The notes beneath the pieces were generated by a model. That model did no database searches. It worked only from the letters and a program-made list of their open reading frames with translations, and was not told the origin of the DNA. Position numbers and translations under genes: made by a program. A DNA stretch of 64,000 nucleotides from Stenopsyche tienmushanensis (Eukaryota; Arthropoda; Insecta; Trichoptera; Stenopsychidae): positions 124,001 through 188,000 of the forward strand of contig WACJ01000406.1 in the NCBI GenBank assembly GCA_008973525.1, given 5' to 3'. The number at the start of each line of letters is the position of its first letter. Positions within the stretch are counted from its first letter, which is position 1. Shown here piece after piece: positions 47,661 to 59,320 of the stretch.

Positions 47661-49145
47661 CTACATCAACACCTCAAATACATCAAAAAATCGCTAAAAG
47701 GATCTTTTCAATAATAATTTGAATGTCATTTTCATACACTATTAAGAAATTTCATTCTGATGTCGTTTCTTTCAGAGTTTTGTCGATGTTTTTGATAGCT
47801 TTTATAACAATAAATTGTTTCCACTAAACCCACATGGCATCATATGCATAATTTCTAATAATAAAATTAAAGAAATTAAAATTAAAAATTAATTTCTAAT
47901 AAAAAAAAATATAAGAAAAATAAAAATAAAATTAGCTGTCGTATTTCAAATTCGCATTTATTGGGATGGCAATAAACGGGCATTACATCGGCTGTTAATT
48001 ATTTTCAATTGTCGATTTTGCTAAATATCCCTTGATAAAATGAAGTTCTATTTTGTGTAGAAGTCAGTTCGGTTTATTCGTATTTGCACTGGTCCATATA
48101 TTAAATTGTTTCGGTTCAAACAGCAGAAGAGGCTTTGATATCGGACTGAAGAATTTTCCTTTGTGAGAGGTTTCGATCGCAGAATGTTCTGCAACACCGA
48201 GAGACGCTGGCAGATCTTTAGATTCGAATGCCTCCACTAAAAGAGATCTGCTCCACTATTATCCTTTTCCGGTTTTCTGCTCTTCCTCGTCGCTTTTTAG
48301 GCGATTATATAAATGGATGGCTGTCAATAATCGAGTCCTCGAGCGACGTCAGCTGGCTTGTATCGAGATTTCGGCGTCTGTGAGTCGCTCACGCTATTTT
48401 TCAATCGTCGATAACGATCGTTACATGCGAGCAGTTACCACGAAAGAAAGACCAATTTAGCAAGACATTAATTTAACGGCGCGGTCGACCTGCTGAGGCC
48501 TCGCTGGCCAATTTGTTTTTCTACCCTGGCTTACGACTTTCATGAACTCCGATGGCGTGATTGGTCGCAATAAGTGAACAACCTTTGGGTCATTATCGCC
48601 GGACATTCACACTGGAATTATTGACCGATATGGAATGTCAATATTGCCTTCTTGGCTCCGAAATAGACCACTGCGACATGAAAACCAATTTCTCTCCTAT
48701 CTAAATAATATTTTCAGATAAACGCTACGCTTCGTCCAATCGATGATTCGTACAGTGTCGGTGATTCTGTGATGTAACATATTTTTGTCGTGAGATCGAA
48801 CATTTAGTCGTAAAGTTTTTAGGTTACTAGAACGTAAATAAATCCTGAATTGGGTCAAATGGGGCTCTGTTTGAAAAAATGCCGGTTTTATTACGTAAGG
48901 GCGTGGAATTAGGGTAAAACGTTTCGTTTTCGGTCGAAGAAATGAGAATAATTTAATGGTTCGCTTTTAAAAGTAAATCTCGCTTTTTCCGAACCTAAAT
49001 TAATTCTAATTTACAACCATTTAGGTGGTAGCTGGAATTACAATCATCATAATAAAACATTGTTTATAATGGCAATTCTATAGGTTTTTACGACTTAACT
49101 ATTGTTAATAGATATCGATAGTCCATCGTTTGTGAATTGATGATG
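47661..49145. other. unassigned DNA
   Basis: No recognised gene. Bases 48100-48720 are less AT-rich and unbroken by known repeats, so they may be host DNA, possibly regulatory; nothing specific supports a gene. Confidence 0.4.
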
Positions 49146-49149
49146 AACT

Positions 49150-49450
49150 ATAAATTATAGCGTTATTAAAAAAAAAAAAAATTTTGCATTTAAGAGTTTA
49201 TTCCAGTCTCTAGAATTTTGAATCAATTTTTTTTATACATATTTTTAAAGTTTAATTTTTTAAAAATACATCATCCAAATTGAAATCTTTAAACGCGTTT
49301 TTCTCGAAACTATTTTTTTCAACACAGTTGACATGATATCCCATGTTATAATTAATTGTTTTACTTTAAATTTGGTATAAATCTTTTTCATATAACTCTA
49401 TATTGTCTCTACCAGATTTATTTGAAAATTTTATTTTTAACTATTAAAAA
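49150..49450 (-). repeat. dispersed repeat R2, copy 3 (reverse)
   Basis: Reverse complement carries ATAAATCTGGTAGAGACAAT, GATATCATGTCAACTGTG and ATAGTTTCGAGAAAAACGCG, matching copy 1 at 13985. Confidence 0.65.
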
Positions 49451-49504
49451 AAATTAAAACTGAAAAAATAAGAACAAAAATTTTTTTTAATAAAAATGAA
49501 AAAT

Positions 49505-50525
49505 CATAGCCATAACAAGGGCTTGGCAAAGCAGGCGCCCGCAGGCAGACTGATTGACTCTATTCATTTTTATAATATTTACCAAGTTATCTAATCCCTT
49601 TTTTCTTCTTTACCGCTCAAACATTGGGCGGATCCAGCCGCTATAAGCCCGCAATAAAATAAAGACAACATTCGATTGTATAATTTAAGCAACCTTCCCG
49701 ATCAGTCTTCTTCGAACAACTTCGTTTTGTAATGAGAGATCGTAATCGTTCTGTAGATATAGACATGTTTAGGTATGGCGTCTGATCGCGAGGTCAACGA
49801 GCCGAAAAGCGGACCGGTTGGACATACCAGATCTTGTGGCCACTTCGTCCTCTTTTAGGGCTTTTAGGGACAAATGCGTATCCGGGGATAAATGTACGAA
49901 ACTCTATCTTACTAATTTGTGCTGCTATCTTACCTATTTTTTTAGTTTTAACTTATAAAATATAGCTAGGTTCTTCTCCGCGCTCAGAGCGTAAATGGCT
50001 ACTTGAAATTGAGAATGAGCGTGTCCTTGGGGATATGGATATTAAACTCGAGTTTTGCATCTTGCTGTGCACTTTTGTTTAGCAGGCTGGCATGGACCTG
50101 AATAGCGAGACCAACAAGCAGTTCGGGTCAGTTCCCGCATTTCTTTGCTTCAGATGTGAAGTGATGGACCCATGTTTTATCCTGAATTGATATAAAAATT
50201 CAGCCTCGTTGTTGTGAAACATCGCCAAACACTCGCTTGAAACATCATCATGACACCGTTTTTGTTAGATTGTGAGCAAACGCGGCACCCACCTTGCGCA
50301 CAGCGTTATCATGTCCAAATTTTCAGTCAATATGCGATGTACACCATTTTTGAATCGCCTACCATATCTGCTAGCTCACCTACTTACACCAGATGGTCAT
50401 TCGATACCATTTTTTAGATTTTTTCCACATTTCTGGGGTGTTTATCTCATTTAGTCGACCACTGCATTGTTCGTCTTGGCAGCTCGTATGGCTTCGTTCA
50501 ACTTTTCCTTGGCCATGATGTATTT
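49505..50525 (-). mobile_element. hAT-2 copy carrying mariner-3, left end lost
   Basis: Starts with the hAT-2 right end in reverse (CATAGCCATAACAAGGGC, then GGCAAAGCAGGCGCC). Interior landmarks follow in reverse order: ACTGATTGACTCTATTC, CGATCAGTCTTCTTCGAACA, GAAAAGCGGACCGG, CTTCGTCCTCTTTTAGGGC. About 120 bp next to the right end is missing compared with 18455-18999. Mariner-3 follows at 50010-50525, in the same relative position and orientation as at 35821-36440. The far hAT-2 end is not found. Confidence 0.75.
50010..50525 (-). pseudogene. mariner-3 transposase remnant inside hAT-2, copy 2
   Basis: The minus strand reads, in order, AIRAAKTNNAVVD (with small shifts), TPQKCGKNLKN, then GVHRILTENLDMITLCARWV and PRLLT, the conserved second helix-turn-helix and linker of mariner transposases (usually ILHE.LGMRKLCARWVPRLLT). 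Next come CLAMFHNNEAEFLYQF, a shifted match to the first catalytic region (IKHGSITSHLK corresponds to VDETWVHHFTPE in another frame), and HSKMQ. Stops and frameshifts occur every 20-40 residues. The catalytic core after the first aspartate is missing, as in the 35895 copy, suggesting both descend from one deleted insertion. Confidence 0.8.
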
Positions 50526-50602
50526 ACTACAATTCGACTCTAATAATGGGAATATCGATATGAAATATAATAGATATAGGGTTCAAAATTTTTCTGAATT
50601 TC
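50512..50602 (+). mobile_element. hAT-1 fragment
   Basis: Ninety bases from the hAT-1 centre: GATGTATTTACTACAATTCG, AATATCGATATGAAATATAA, AGGGTTCAAAATTTTT. No ends present. Confidence 0.7.
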
Positions 50603-51790
50603 ATATGGTGTACTAAATACATATCATGGTAGCGCGCGGGTGTTTTCTAAAATAACAAACGCCATCTGTATGTTAGGTCGGATACTTATTTAACTTTTTT
50701 ATAATCGAAAATTTGGGTTAAATGTAATATTCTTCTAACAAATTTGAATTAGTGGATCAAAAGACATCTTATGTGAGTCATTATTTGCTTATTATAGTTG
50801 TGTAAACTAGGGACTAAAATTAAAACACTGTATATATGATTGAAAAGCAAAATTATACCTAAGAGATTAAAGATGACAAAGAAAACCTTTCATAGTAGAA
50901 TTTTGACTTGGGTAATGCTTTATCAATTGAAATAATTTTATGGGATTTTAAAAGCATATATCGTTTGAGTGGAAGTAAGAAATGCGCCGTCTGCGACCCA
51001 ATTTCATACGTTTTACCCCCATATTCACACAGAGCATACTGAAAGTATTTCAAACACCCGCAATGAAAAATTCATCGGAGTCGTCCTCTAATAATGCTCT
51101 TGTCCATCCGTTTATATTCGAGGATATAAACGTTCAACCGACTACTTAAATGCTCAATTTGGAAGCACAATTTGCGACAAAATATCGCGAATTCTTCCCA
51201 GCGACACTTTCCAGCCATCTCTTTGCATCCGGTATTCCACCGTTTAATGCGAAAAAACATCGTATACCTAAAGTTAAGACCCGGCGACCCGGCACAAAAG
51301 TAACGATTTATGGCCTCATCTATCAAAAGATCGATTGCCGCTGTTGAAACGTAAATATGGATATCGTTTACTCAATGGAGTGGAAAAGTGAATCGAAATA
51401 CGACATCGATACATCCGACGTTTGAATGCTTCGAAGACGCAAATCGTTTTTAATAACCCTTTCGGTGCGCGCGCTGGGGTTTGAGGGCGATCGATTTCGT
51501 AGTCAGTAAACAGAATAAGTGTTATAATGAAAGCCTCAATGCTCGGAGAGTCCTTATCATCCGCACTTTGGCCATTATTATCGCGAGCCATTCAGGGGAG
51601 CTTTTATAAAACTCGGCTTTTAAATCACTTCAAGCTCAATCGTTCAGAAGCTTTTCATTCTTTCATTCGACAGACAAAACGTTGACGAAAATCCGAGGTA
51701 CTAATGCAAATGACGTCCTTTAATATTCGACGATAATATGCTCAAGAGATAGATTTTCGGATATTTGGCGGTATAGAGTTGAACCCAATA
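50603..51790. other. unassigned DNA
   Basis: No recognised gene; frames of 64-91 codons at 50859-51591 lie on both strands and lack motifs. Bases 51130-51600 are less AT-rich. Confidence 0.45.
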
Positions 51791-51792
51791 CA

Positions 51793-51835
51793 GTGGTCGC
51801 CAACCTATGATTCGTGTCACACAATTAACTAAATT
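51793..51835 (+). repeat. hAT-end-like sequence
   Basis: CAGTGGTCGCCAACCTATG resembles the start of some hAT elements. No partner end identified; may be chance. Confidence 0.3.
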
Positions 51836-52109
51836 TTTTTTTTGCCATAACATTAAGTTAAAATTTAATTTAGCTATTAGAATGGCTGCTTTTTAACTAC
51901 GCAACAAAATGAATTCCAGCCCGAAATCCCTGGAGCCAATTTCAGAAAATCCTGGCTAACCACTGCGGTGATTTCATCCCTTGAGCTGACCCATTTCCAT
52001 TGTTGCTTATTTTTAAAATTAAACTTGACGTATTTACAAAGTTTAAGCATAAGCATTCGATATCTACACGTATTCAATAATTAGAATTTTGGAAATTCTT
52101 ATTGAGTAT

Positions 52110-52195
52110 ATATTTTTAAATGTATAAACATTGAACATATGCAAAAAATATATTTTAAAAATTCTTGACTAGAATAACCCCTTAAATAATCTACA
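52110..52195 (+). repeat. dispersed repeat R2, 3' fragment
   Basis: AAAAATTCTTGACTAGAATAACCCCTTAAATAA-type sequence matches the last 60 bp of R2 copy 1 near 14295-14335. Confidence 0.45.
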
Positions 52196-52439
52196 TACGC
52201 TATACTTAAAATAAGTTTTTAGGAAGTCTTGTTGAAATTTTATTCATAATTCTTCTTATTTTTATCCATTTATTCGATCCAGTTAGTGCATTATTTAGAT
52301 GTAACTTATTCAAGAATTTTATATTCTTTTCACGTGGATCATTATTTTGTATACATTAATACATAATATTAATAAATAATATTCTATTAGAAATGCAAGT
52401 ACTACATTGCAAATAAGGCGCTATAAAGAGCTACCCAAA

Positions 52440-52497
52440 ACACTCGATCATTCGAGTGCGCCCGCAGCATGTGCGGGCATACTCACCAAAGGGTTAA
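52440..52497 (-). mobile_element. piggyBac-like element end with two hairpins
   Basis: Read in reverse the sequence starts TTAACCCTTTGGTGAGTATG, with TTAA at 52494-52497 as the possible target site. Inside it are two adjacent hairpins: GCCCGCA/TGCGGGC and CACTCGA/TCGAGTG, each with 7-bp stems. TTAA followed by CCCTTTG is typical of many piggyBac-like ends. The other end is not seen. Confidence 0.5.
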
Positions 52498-52840
52498 AAA
52501 ATAAAATCTAAATAAAGCTTAATGTAATATTTATTTTTGATGAATTGTACTGTAGCAAACATGGGACCCCGCCTGATTTACAGGGGTCGCTATATTTGTC
52601 GTTGTGTGATCGATCGCAGCGTAATCCGTAACAATGGTCCCGACCCATGAGTCGGCGGCGATGAACGATGGAACATGCTTATGATTTAATTAGCTCGGTG
52701 CTAGAAGTCGAAATGAGGCAGGTGCTGCGGGTGATTAATATAATGTCGAACAATCGGCACAACGGTCCTCCGAGGAGATTTTACTCCGTCGGGGTTTGAT
52801 AATCAACTTGATTGTCCGTCGAGGTCTGCTCATCGACTCT
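52498..52840. other. unassigned DNA around the hAT-1 target site
   Basis: Less AT-rich than average (bases 52560-52840) and continuous with 53493 onward once hAT-1 is removed. No gene recognised. Confidence 0.4.
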
Positions 52841-52848
52841 GTCGTACT

Positions 52849-53484
52849 TAAGGAATCCAATCCCGAGCCAAAATTTCGATTCCGGGATTTCGGGATTGCA
52901 TTAGACAATCCCGAGATTAGTCCCGGGATCCCGGGATTGGGATTTTAAACACTAAAAAGAAATATTATTAAAAAAATATGCCACGGACTAAAATTCGCAA
53001 AATTCCCGATTTCCTGACAAATTATTTATTTCCGTCGTTGCAGATGAATACTTATGTACTATTATACTTTGATGTGATTAGTAATTATATTACGGAGGAA
53101 TACAAAAATTCTGAACCCCGTATCTATTATATTTCATATCGATATTCCTATTATTAGAGTCGAGGTGTAGTAAATACATCACCAGCAGGGAAAGGTTAAT
53201 ATAACATTTTGAAAAACATGTATGTACTGAATATATGTTACATAAATTAGAAAGCTACTGCCCATAGGCGTCGCCTGAGCTCGCTAATTAGTAATTACGC
53301 CACTGTTTCAAAGCGTCCAGATTTCGTCGGGAATATCTCGATTTAGTATCCTTCATCGCGCTGGTGAGGTGTACGATTTCTGTCAGATAAAAATTTCAAT
53401 CCCGAATTTTTCGGGATTACGTTTATTAATCCCGGGATTCATGAGCACCTAAAACTGTCCGGGATCCCGGGATTGGATTCCCTA
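52849..53484 (-). mobile_element. hAT-1 non-autonomous element, complete
   Basis: Reference copy. The ends are TAAGGAATCCAATCCCGAG and, in reverse, TAGGGAATCCAATCCCGGG, flanked on both sides by the identical 8 bp GTCGTACT (52841-52848, 53485-53492), as hAT transposition produces. The 636 bp are non-coding. Both ends are built from repeated short words, GGGATCCCGGGATT and its variants, which may be subterminal transposase-binding repeats (inference). The central part is conserved with copies at 3047, 22482, 31026 and 50512. Confidence 0.93.
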
Positions 53485-53492
53485 GTCGTACT

Positions 53493-54860
53493 CGCCCTGG
53501 GAGCCCTTTCTTCTCGGTGTAATATCTTCTATTCCGTAGCAAAATCCCGGCGTTTGCTTTGGTCGTTTGTTTTGATAATTAAGCTTAATGGCTTACTATG
53601 GTTCCTTTTCGAAAACTCCATCCCTACTTCTTTGCAGAAATCTCTTCTTGATAATAGAAAATCAATATTATAGCTTTTGCTGATTCAATGATTTTGTGAT
53701 TTTCAATTTATTCAATGCGCAAATATGATATTTTTGAAATGCTTTAATAATATTTTTTTAGCTAATCACTCAGACTCGCTATCTTTTATAATAATTTTGA
53801 CATCATTTTTTTGAGATTATTTCACGGGTAGATTAAAAAATAATTATTATAAGGGTTTGATGAGCCGACCACGTTCCGGTTGGTAGCCCTTTGCCCGCGT
53901 CTGAGCGGCCTCGAATTCTTTCACCCAGAACCATTTTTTCCTTTCTGAAAACGCGTTTATTTTTCAGATAAAAATGCTTTGAAAAGAGTGATCTGCGTTT
54001 TTTCCTCGTTCGCCACATTCGGACTGTGTTTTATGCTAAAGGTGAAAAGCAGAATGGATTAAAAAAGAGCTAAGCGATCTCATTTATCAAATCCTCCTCC
54101 TGCCCCCACCTGTTGATTAGTTCTTGTAGCCCTAAGTAGTTCTGGCGAATGTCGGGACTTAAATTGGAATAAAAACACCGCCGGGTGAAAGGCGAACCAA
54201 CTCCCAGGACGTCTTTTAAAAATTTGCATATTTGAAAGTGATGTTTGTTTCCGTTAATGAATGTCAAGAGCGTCGCAGCAATGAAACGTCGCGCCCTATT
54301 TAAAGTTACACGAGGTAGTGCTTTTCGCAGGGGAATCGATGTTTAATAATTTGTAGCTTGGGTGAAAATCGATGAATGAATTACGTAGTGAGGCTTATTT
54401 ATAGGAAATAGGTCGTGCTGGAATTGTTTGATGAAGTATAAGCCGAGCAGACGAGCCTTCAATCAATGCAATCACTACCGTCTATCTTCAACTTTATCCA
54501 TTTAACTTTTATTCTGATACTTAAATCTGTTGCCAAATTATTTAAACATATAAATAGCCTTAAGAAAATCAATATACACTACACACAATAGATATTGACC
54601 TATTAAAATTGCTTAAAAATAGCTTTATGAAGAAGTATATTGCACGCAATTTTGATTATTAAAACTATTTTATTTAAGACCGATCACTTCTTCTAGACTT
54701 GTTATTTTTTAACCCATTCCACACGTATGTCGACATAATATCGCCAAAATTTTAAGCTCGTTTATATTCCATGTATTATGTTCTATCCATTATTTTTGCT
54801 ATTTATTATATTAGTAGACACTATTTTAATTTAGAAGCATAGATAGCGCTTATATGTATG
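53493..54860. other. unassigned DNA
   Basis: No recognised gene. The 65-codon minus frame at 54070-54267 sits in a less AT-rich stretch (53850-54320) but matches nothing I know. Confidence 0.4.
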
Positions 54861-54862
54861 TA

Positions 54863-55503
54863 CAACGAATATCCCAAAAGTCATGAAATATATATTTTTA
54901 AAGAAAATTTATCGACAATACCGATAAAATATGATAATATTCTTCAAAATATGTTAATATTCTTCGTGACCATAAAATAAAGTCAAAAATATTTTCGACG
55001 GATTGTAAAATTTAAACAAACCACCCGATCAGTCTTTTTTGGACAACTTCGTTTTATAATGAGAATTCATAACTTTGATTTTGTAACTAAAAACTGGATC
55101 ATATAAGGCCCTAGGTACGCATTTATCCCCGAAAATTTCGCAAAAAGTCCTAAAAGTGACCACAAGATCTATACGTCTAACCGGTCCACTTATCGGACCA
55201 CTGATACAATGAATGAGCACCTTGCAATCGGATGCCATACACAAACATGTTTGCAAAGTAAAATAAAAACCATGTGCATCTTTCGACCGGGTCGGTATTC
55301 TGCGTTTTGCGTCTCGAACCCAGTTGCGCCCGTGGCGGGCGCCTGCTTTGCCGCCCCCTTATTACGCCCCAGTGAGAGAGTCCTTGGAAAAATTATATAG
55401 ATGCTTGTGGAGAGTACTTTGAAGAATATTATCAAATTTTATCAGTATTGTCGATAAATTTTCTTTAAAAATATATATTTCATGACTTTTGGGATACACT
55501 TTG
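54863..55503. mobile_element. mariner-2 copy 3 with long inverted arms and hAT-2 inside
   Basis: Between TA at 54861-54862 and 55504-55505 lie arms of about 86 bp that match almost perfectly in inverted orientation (ATCCCAAAAGTCATGAAA through ATAATATTCTTCAAA). In copies 1 and 2 this sequence occurs only at the 3' end, so copy 3 has the 3' end at both sides. On the right the match to mariner-2 continues with GAGAGAGTCCTTGG, as at 21932 in reverse. The interior 54965-55370 is hAT-2 sequence. Confidence 0.8.
54965..55370. mobile_element. rearranged hAT-2 fragment inside mariner-2
   Basis: Bases 54965-55070 match 18660-18765 in reverse (TTTTCGACGGATTGTAAAAT, CCCGATCAGTCTTTTTTGG). Bases 55125-55370 match 18510-18990 directly (CGGTCCACTTATCGGACC, CGGGCGCCTGCTTTGCC). 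One part is therefore inverted relative to the other. The right end (AAGGGGGCGG in reverse) adjoins mariner-2; the left terminal repeat is absent. Confidence 0.75.
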
Positions 55504-55504
55504 T

Positions 55505-56895
55505 ATTTTACTAAAAAAAAAATTATTAAAATTATTATTAAAGTATTATTTTTTTATATGTAAGAGTTCTGGATTTTCTTGATTGCCAACCACTGAAAAA
55601 ATTGTTTTGGAAGTATTCACTATTGATGCACGTATTTAAACCATTTCATACATATATACGACTTTGAAGTAAATTACGCCTATTACTGTAGGCTTGCTAA
55701 TTAAAGGGTGATATCAAATTTAGGGTTCGCGATTGAAATATACTTCACGTCCTGAATAAGAGATCATACTTTAAAATTATACAAGCGGCTAGAATTAAAA
55801 TTCAAGGGAGTAAAATATTGAACTCTTAACTTTTCGATTAATATTTCAGTGCGCCATAAAAGCACGGCAGTAGTTCCCGTTATATTATACATGTCGTGTT
55901 AGAATTACCGTGAAATTGTATAGTAGATTGCTCGAGGACAAGAGAAAGAAAGCCCCATATATATAGAGCCTTCTCTAGACGCTCTACTAAAACGTACAGC
56001 GTGTCTTTTGGAATATTAAACAAGGTGGGACTGTCCTTTTGGACGGGGCCTCGCCGAAAGCTCGTAAAGACCCCAATCGGCTACACGGGTGTGTACAATA
56101 TATCTTTATCAGAAGCTATCCATTTTGCTGTCTTTCTCTCCGGCGATCTGATATTTTTAGAATTGATTTTTGCCAATGCTAGTTGGAGATTCGCCTTAAT
56201 GAATATAAATGATCGGATGATTTTGCGAAAACGTAAGATGAAGGGCAAAGTTCATCTCGGAGGGAGCGGAAAAACGCTGAATTATGCTTTGAAACCATCG
56301 GATAAGAAATGATGGGCATATAGAATGGAAGGCTATGTGTATAAAAGGAATTATTCATGTGTAACAATATTGAAGCAATCGTATGACACACCGACGTATT
56401 CAGTTTCATGCCTAGAACGAAATACGAAAAATAAGGCGATCCTTAAAAAATATACGGTGAACGAATCGTTCTTTTTTGGACAACCACGAATGCGCCTGCC
56501 ATAAATTTTTAAAGGAAGCACCTGTGGGAGACTCGACACGCACACATAAAATAGATTATGGATAGTTATAGTTTGTGTATGGCTTAGTAAAATCGTAAGG
56601 GTTGTTATTGTCACGCTATGCATATTTTCATATTGTATTTGGAAATTACAAGATAACCCCATGTCGACGGCCAAAAGTTACTCTTGGGAATTGGCAGTGT
56701 TCTAATTTGGGTATGGAACTAATCAATAAATGAAAACTTTTATTGTAACAGGCTTGTTAGGGTAGCTAACGATATTTACGTGCGTGTTTTTTGTAAAAAT
56801 ATACAACTTAAAATTTCTACGCATTAAAAAAGCAAATGAGTTTTACGATGATGAGGATCATAGATCGATATAATTTATCGCAAATCTTTCTAACT
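55505..56895. other. unassigned DNA
   Basis: No recognised gene. The 103-codon plus frame at 56001-56312 is overlapped by a minus frame and shows no motif; the 107-codon minus frame at 56351-56674 likewise. Confidence 0.4.
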
Positions 56896-56899
56896 TTGC

Positions 56900-57377
56900 A
56901 ATAGACCCGAGGCAATTCGATCCCAGTCTAATCCGGTCGTCCCCCCCTGTAATCGAATTCCAATACCATGGGATAGTAATATGTACGGTTTTCACCCTTC
57001 GTAAGTGTAAAAAAATGCAAACTTGTGGTTCTGGACCGCCCAAATCTTAATGAATATTTTTGTAAGCTGGCAAATGAGTACGGCATAAGATGATCTACTA
57101 TTTATGATATAAAAAGGGTCGCAAAATTCTCAAGAAAGCTAAATATTCAGAGGTGGAGGAAGTTTTGCACATGTGGTTTCTTCAGAAAAGAAAGAGGCTT
57201 ACACCTATTTCTAGGCCCATATTGGCCATGAAAGCAATGTTGTTTTTAAACCTTGTAGTTCTCCTTTTCAATAAGTTCCGGACTACAAGGGGTCGGGAGT
57301 AATACTCCATAGTCCAAAAAATTGGACAATCCGACACTGTCTTGCAAAACGTTTGTCGGATTACCATGGGTCTACTG
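56900..57377 (+). mobile_element. Tigger element, internally deleted
   Basis: The right end, read in reverse, is CAGTAGACCCATGGTAATCC, a typical Tigger end, next to TA at 57378-57379. The left end near 56899 (CAATAGACCCGAGGCAATTC) is an eroded partner. Between them, at about 57065-57290 on the plus strand, is a decayed DNA-binding domain: KLANEYGI, a stop, STIYDIK, a frameshift, then KGRKILKKAKYSEVEEVLHM and WFLQKRKRLTPISRPIL. This matches the CENP-B-type helix-turn-helix region of Tigger/pogo transposases (LA.EYG...STI.DIKK, then E..L..WF.QKR..G.P.SGPIL). The DDE domain is entirely missing, so the 478 bp is a non-autonomous derivative. Confidence 0.85.
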
Positions 57378-57379
57378 TA

Positions 57380-58379
57380 TTATAAAGTTTTTTAATATGT
57401 GTTTTTTCTAAATATAAGTATAATATATAATATTTTATATATGTATTTATTTATAAATATTGTTTTTGATCCAAATATTTTCCATTGTTCTAGGATATCT
57501 AATGAGATGACGTCATATTCAGTAGTAACTAGGACGTACGTATACTTTGAATAATATTATAGTTTAATTTCAATCGATGTACATTCATATTTACAGCATA
57601 TTGTATTTTAGTGAAAGCTTCTTGTCTATTCACGTCATGGTTATTATTTGATTCTCCACTAAAGATAATATGAATGCATTTAAGACTTCCGATCTTTTCT
57701 CGAAGAAAATATTGTTGGTCGTAATTTTTCAGATATAAAACCCTAATATATTTCATGAGAAAGGTCGGTCATTATAAAGGGCCCTTTCTGTTTAGGTTTA
57801 TGGCGGCATTAAAAATTATGACCCTTGTAGGTATATTGTTTTTGATATTTAAAGGGCTCCTGTCTACCAGGAAAAATATCGATTATTTGTTGAATTATAT
57901 CAGATTTACTTTTTTACGTGGAGTAAAGTCGAACATTTTTACTGTTTGATTTCACTTACGATTTTCAATGGGGATATTCACATAGTTCGGGAATGTAATA
58001 CTATCCAAGTTTTATTGAAATATTTCGTGCTATTTACAGCTCTCCAAGGCGTCTGCAGCTTGCATTCGGAAATGCAGACGTTTCAGAGTGTTACTTTTTT
58101 ATGAGCTTAACAAGAAATGGCTTTCTATTTTTTCCTTTCACGAAACATAAAATAAGAGAACTAGTTTTAGAGAAGAGAATAATATCAGTAAAATTCTGAA
58201 TATTTTTTGAATAATATTGGAAAAACCTAACTGCTGACATTTTTATAAAACATATTTTGAAATATTATATTGCTATAGATTTTGTTTTCATATTTTTTTC
58301 AAAAACTGCATATGTACTATAAATTCTACAATTTTTAATGGAGTTTAATCAGATTTGATAACCAGATATAAGCCCTTAT
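57380..58379. other. unassigned DNA
   Basis: No recognised gene or repeat; AT-rich, with frames of 64-75 codons (57529-57756 minus, 57755-57949 plus) lacking motifs. Confidence 0.45.
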
Positions 58380-58564
58380 ATATATTACAGGGCCGTAACT
58401 AGGGTATGATGCGCCCGTGGCAAGAATCAAAATTGCGCCCCCCCCCCACATTTTCGGACGGATATTTTCAATACATTTTTTAAAGGTGATAAAATAATGT
58501 TTAATATTTTGACATTATTTTATTACAACATTGCTACATTAAAAAAGTGCTAATGTTAGTTATA

Positions 58565-58885
58565 AACAAAATGGCGTCGTTATAAGATATTTCATTAGAC
58601 TGTTTTTTTTTATTGATATCAAGAATTTGTCGGATTTTTTCTATTGATCTGAAAACAATTTTTTTAAATTTTTATTATGTGCAGGAGCAGAATATACCTA
58701 TAAAAGTATATAATTGAAAACTAAGTAGTTTTTTTAATTAAACTTTTATATATTCTTGACAAATTTTACCCACAATTTTACAATATTATAGTGAGAAACC
58801 ACCTAAAACTTCAGCCGGGTCAGTCAAAAACAGCCACACAAACAAACAGTTTTTGAAAATGCAGTTTCGAGAAAATGTCATTTAA
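58565..58885 (+). repeat. dispersed repeat R4, copy 2
   Basis: AAACAAAATGGCGTCGTTAT through TTTGAAAATGCAGTTTCGAG matches 43495-43760 with indels. It ends near TTTAACCCATCGATGCAC. Confidence 0.55.
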
Positions 58886-59192
58886 CCCATCGATGCACAG
58901 TTACCGTCAAATACCGTCATGTGTTAGCAGATAATACCTGCTTATTGCGCCAGAATAAGTTCATGCATACCGTCTTCGCCGACACTTCAAATCTTATCTC
59001 ACACCGACAAAACTCATCAAAATGAAAACAAACTTAGGTGGCTCAAAAACTCTCAAACTTCTCAAAATAAGATAAATTAATTTTGATAAATAATTGGATT
59101 TTTGCGATATACCGACTTGAAGTACATACATATTATAAACATCAAGTACTAAAGTAGTAAAAGTTTTATCGCATTCTACTTCCAATATATTT

Positions 59193-59320
59193 TACTTTGG
59201 TCTGTTTTTATGCGGATCTTTTTTATGCGATTTTGATATTATGCCATTTTAAAAAATAATGGAACTTATCCCTCATTTTTCTATAAAGAACAAAGCTTTT
59301 TTATGCTAATACGCATAAAA
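59193..59320 (+). repeat. R8 repeat, copy 2
   Basis: GGTCTGTTTTTATGCGG, TTTTTTATGCGATTTTGA and AAAATAATGGAAC match 10870-10990; here the terminal hairpin occurs once and is damaged (ATGCTAATACGCAT). Confidence 0.55.

Noticed and set aside
54070..54267. 65-codon minus-strand frame in less AT-rich DNA
   Set aside because: Could be an exon but has no recognised domain; kept only as a note.
56001..56312. 103-codon plus-strand frame
   Set aside because: No family motif, a minus-strand frame overlaps, and no splice or promoter context supports it.
57182..57367. 61-codon minus-strand frame
   Set aside because: It is antisense to the Tigger DNA-binding region and runs into the Tigger terminal repeat.
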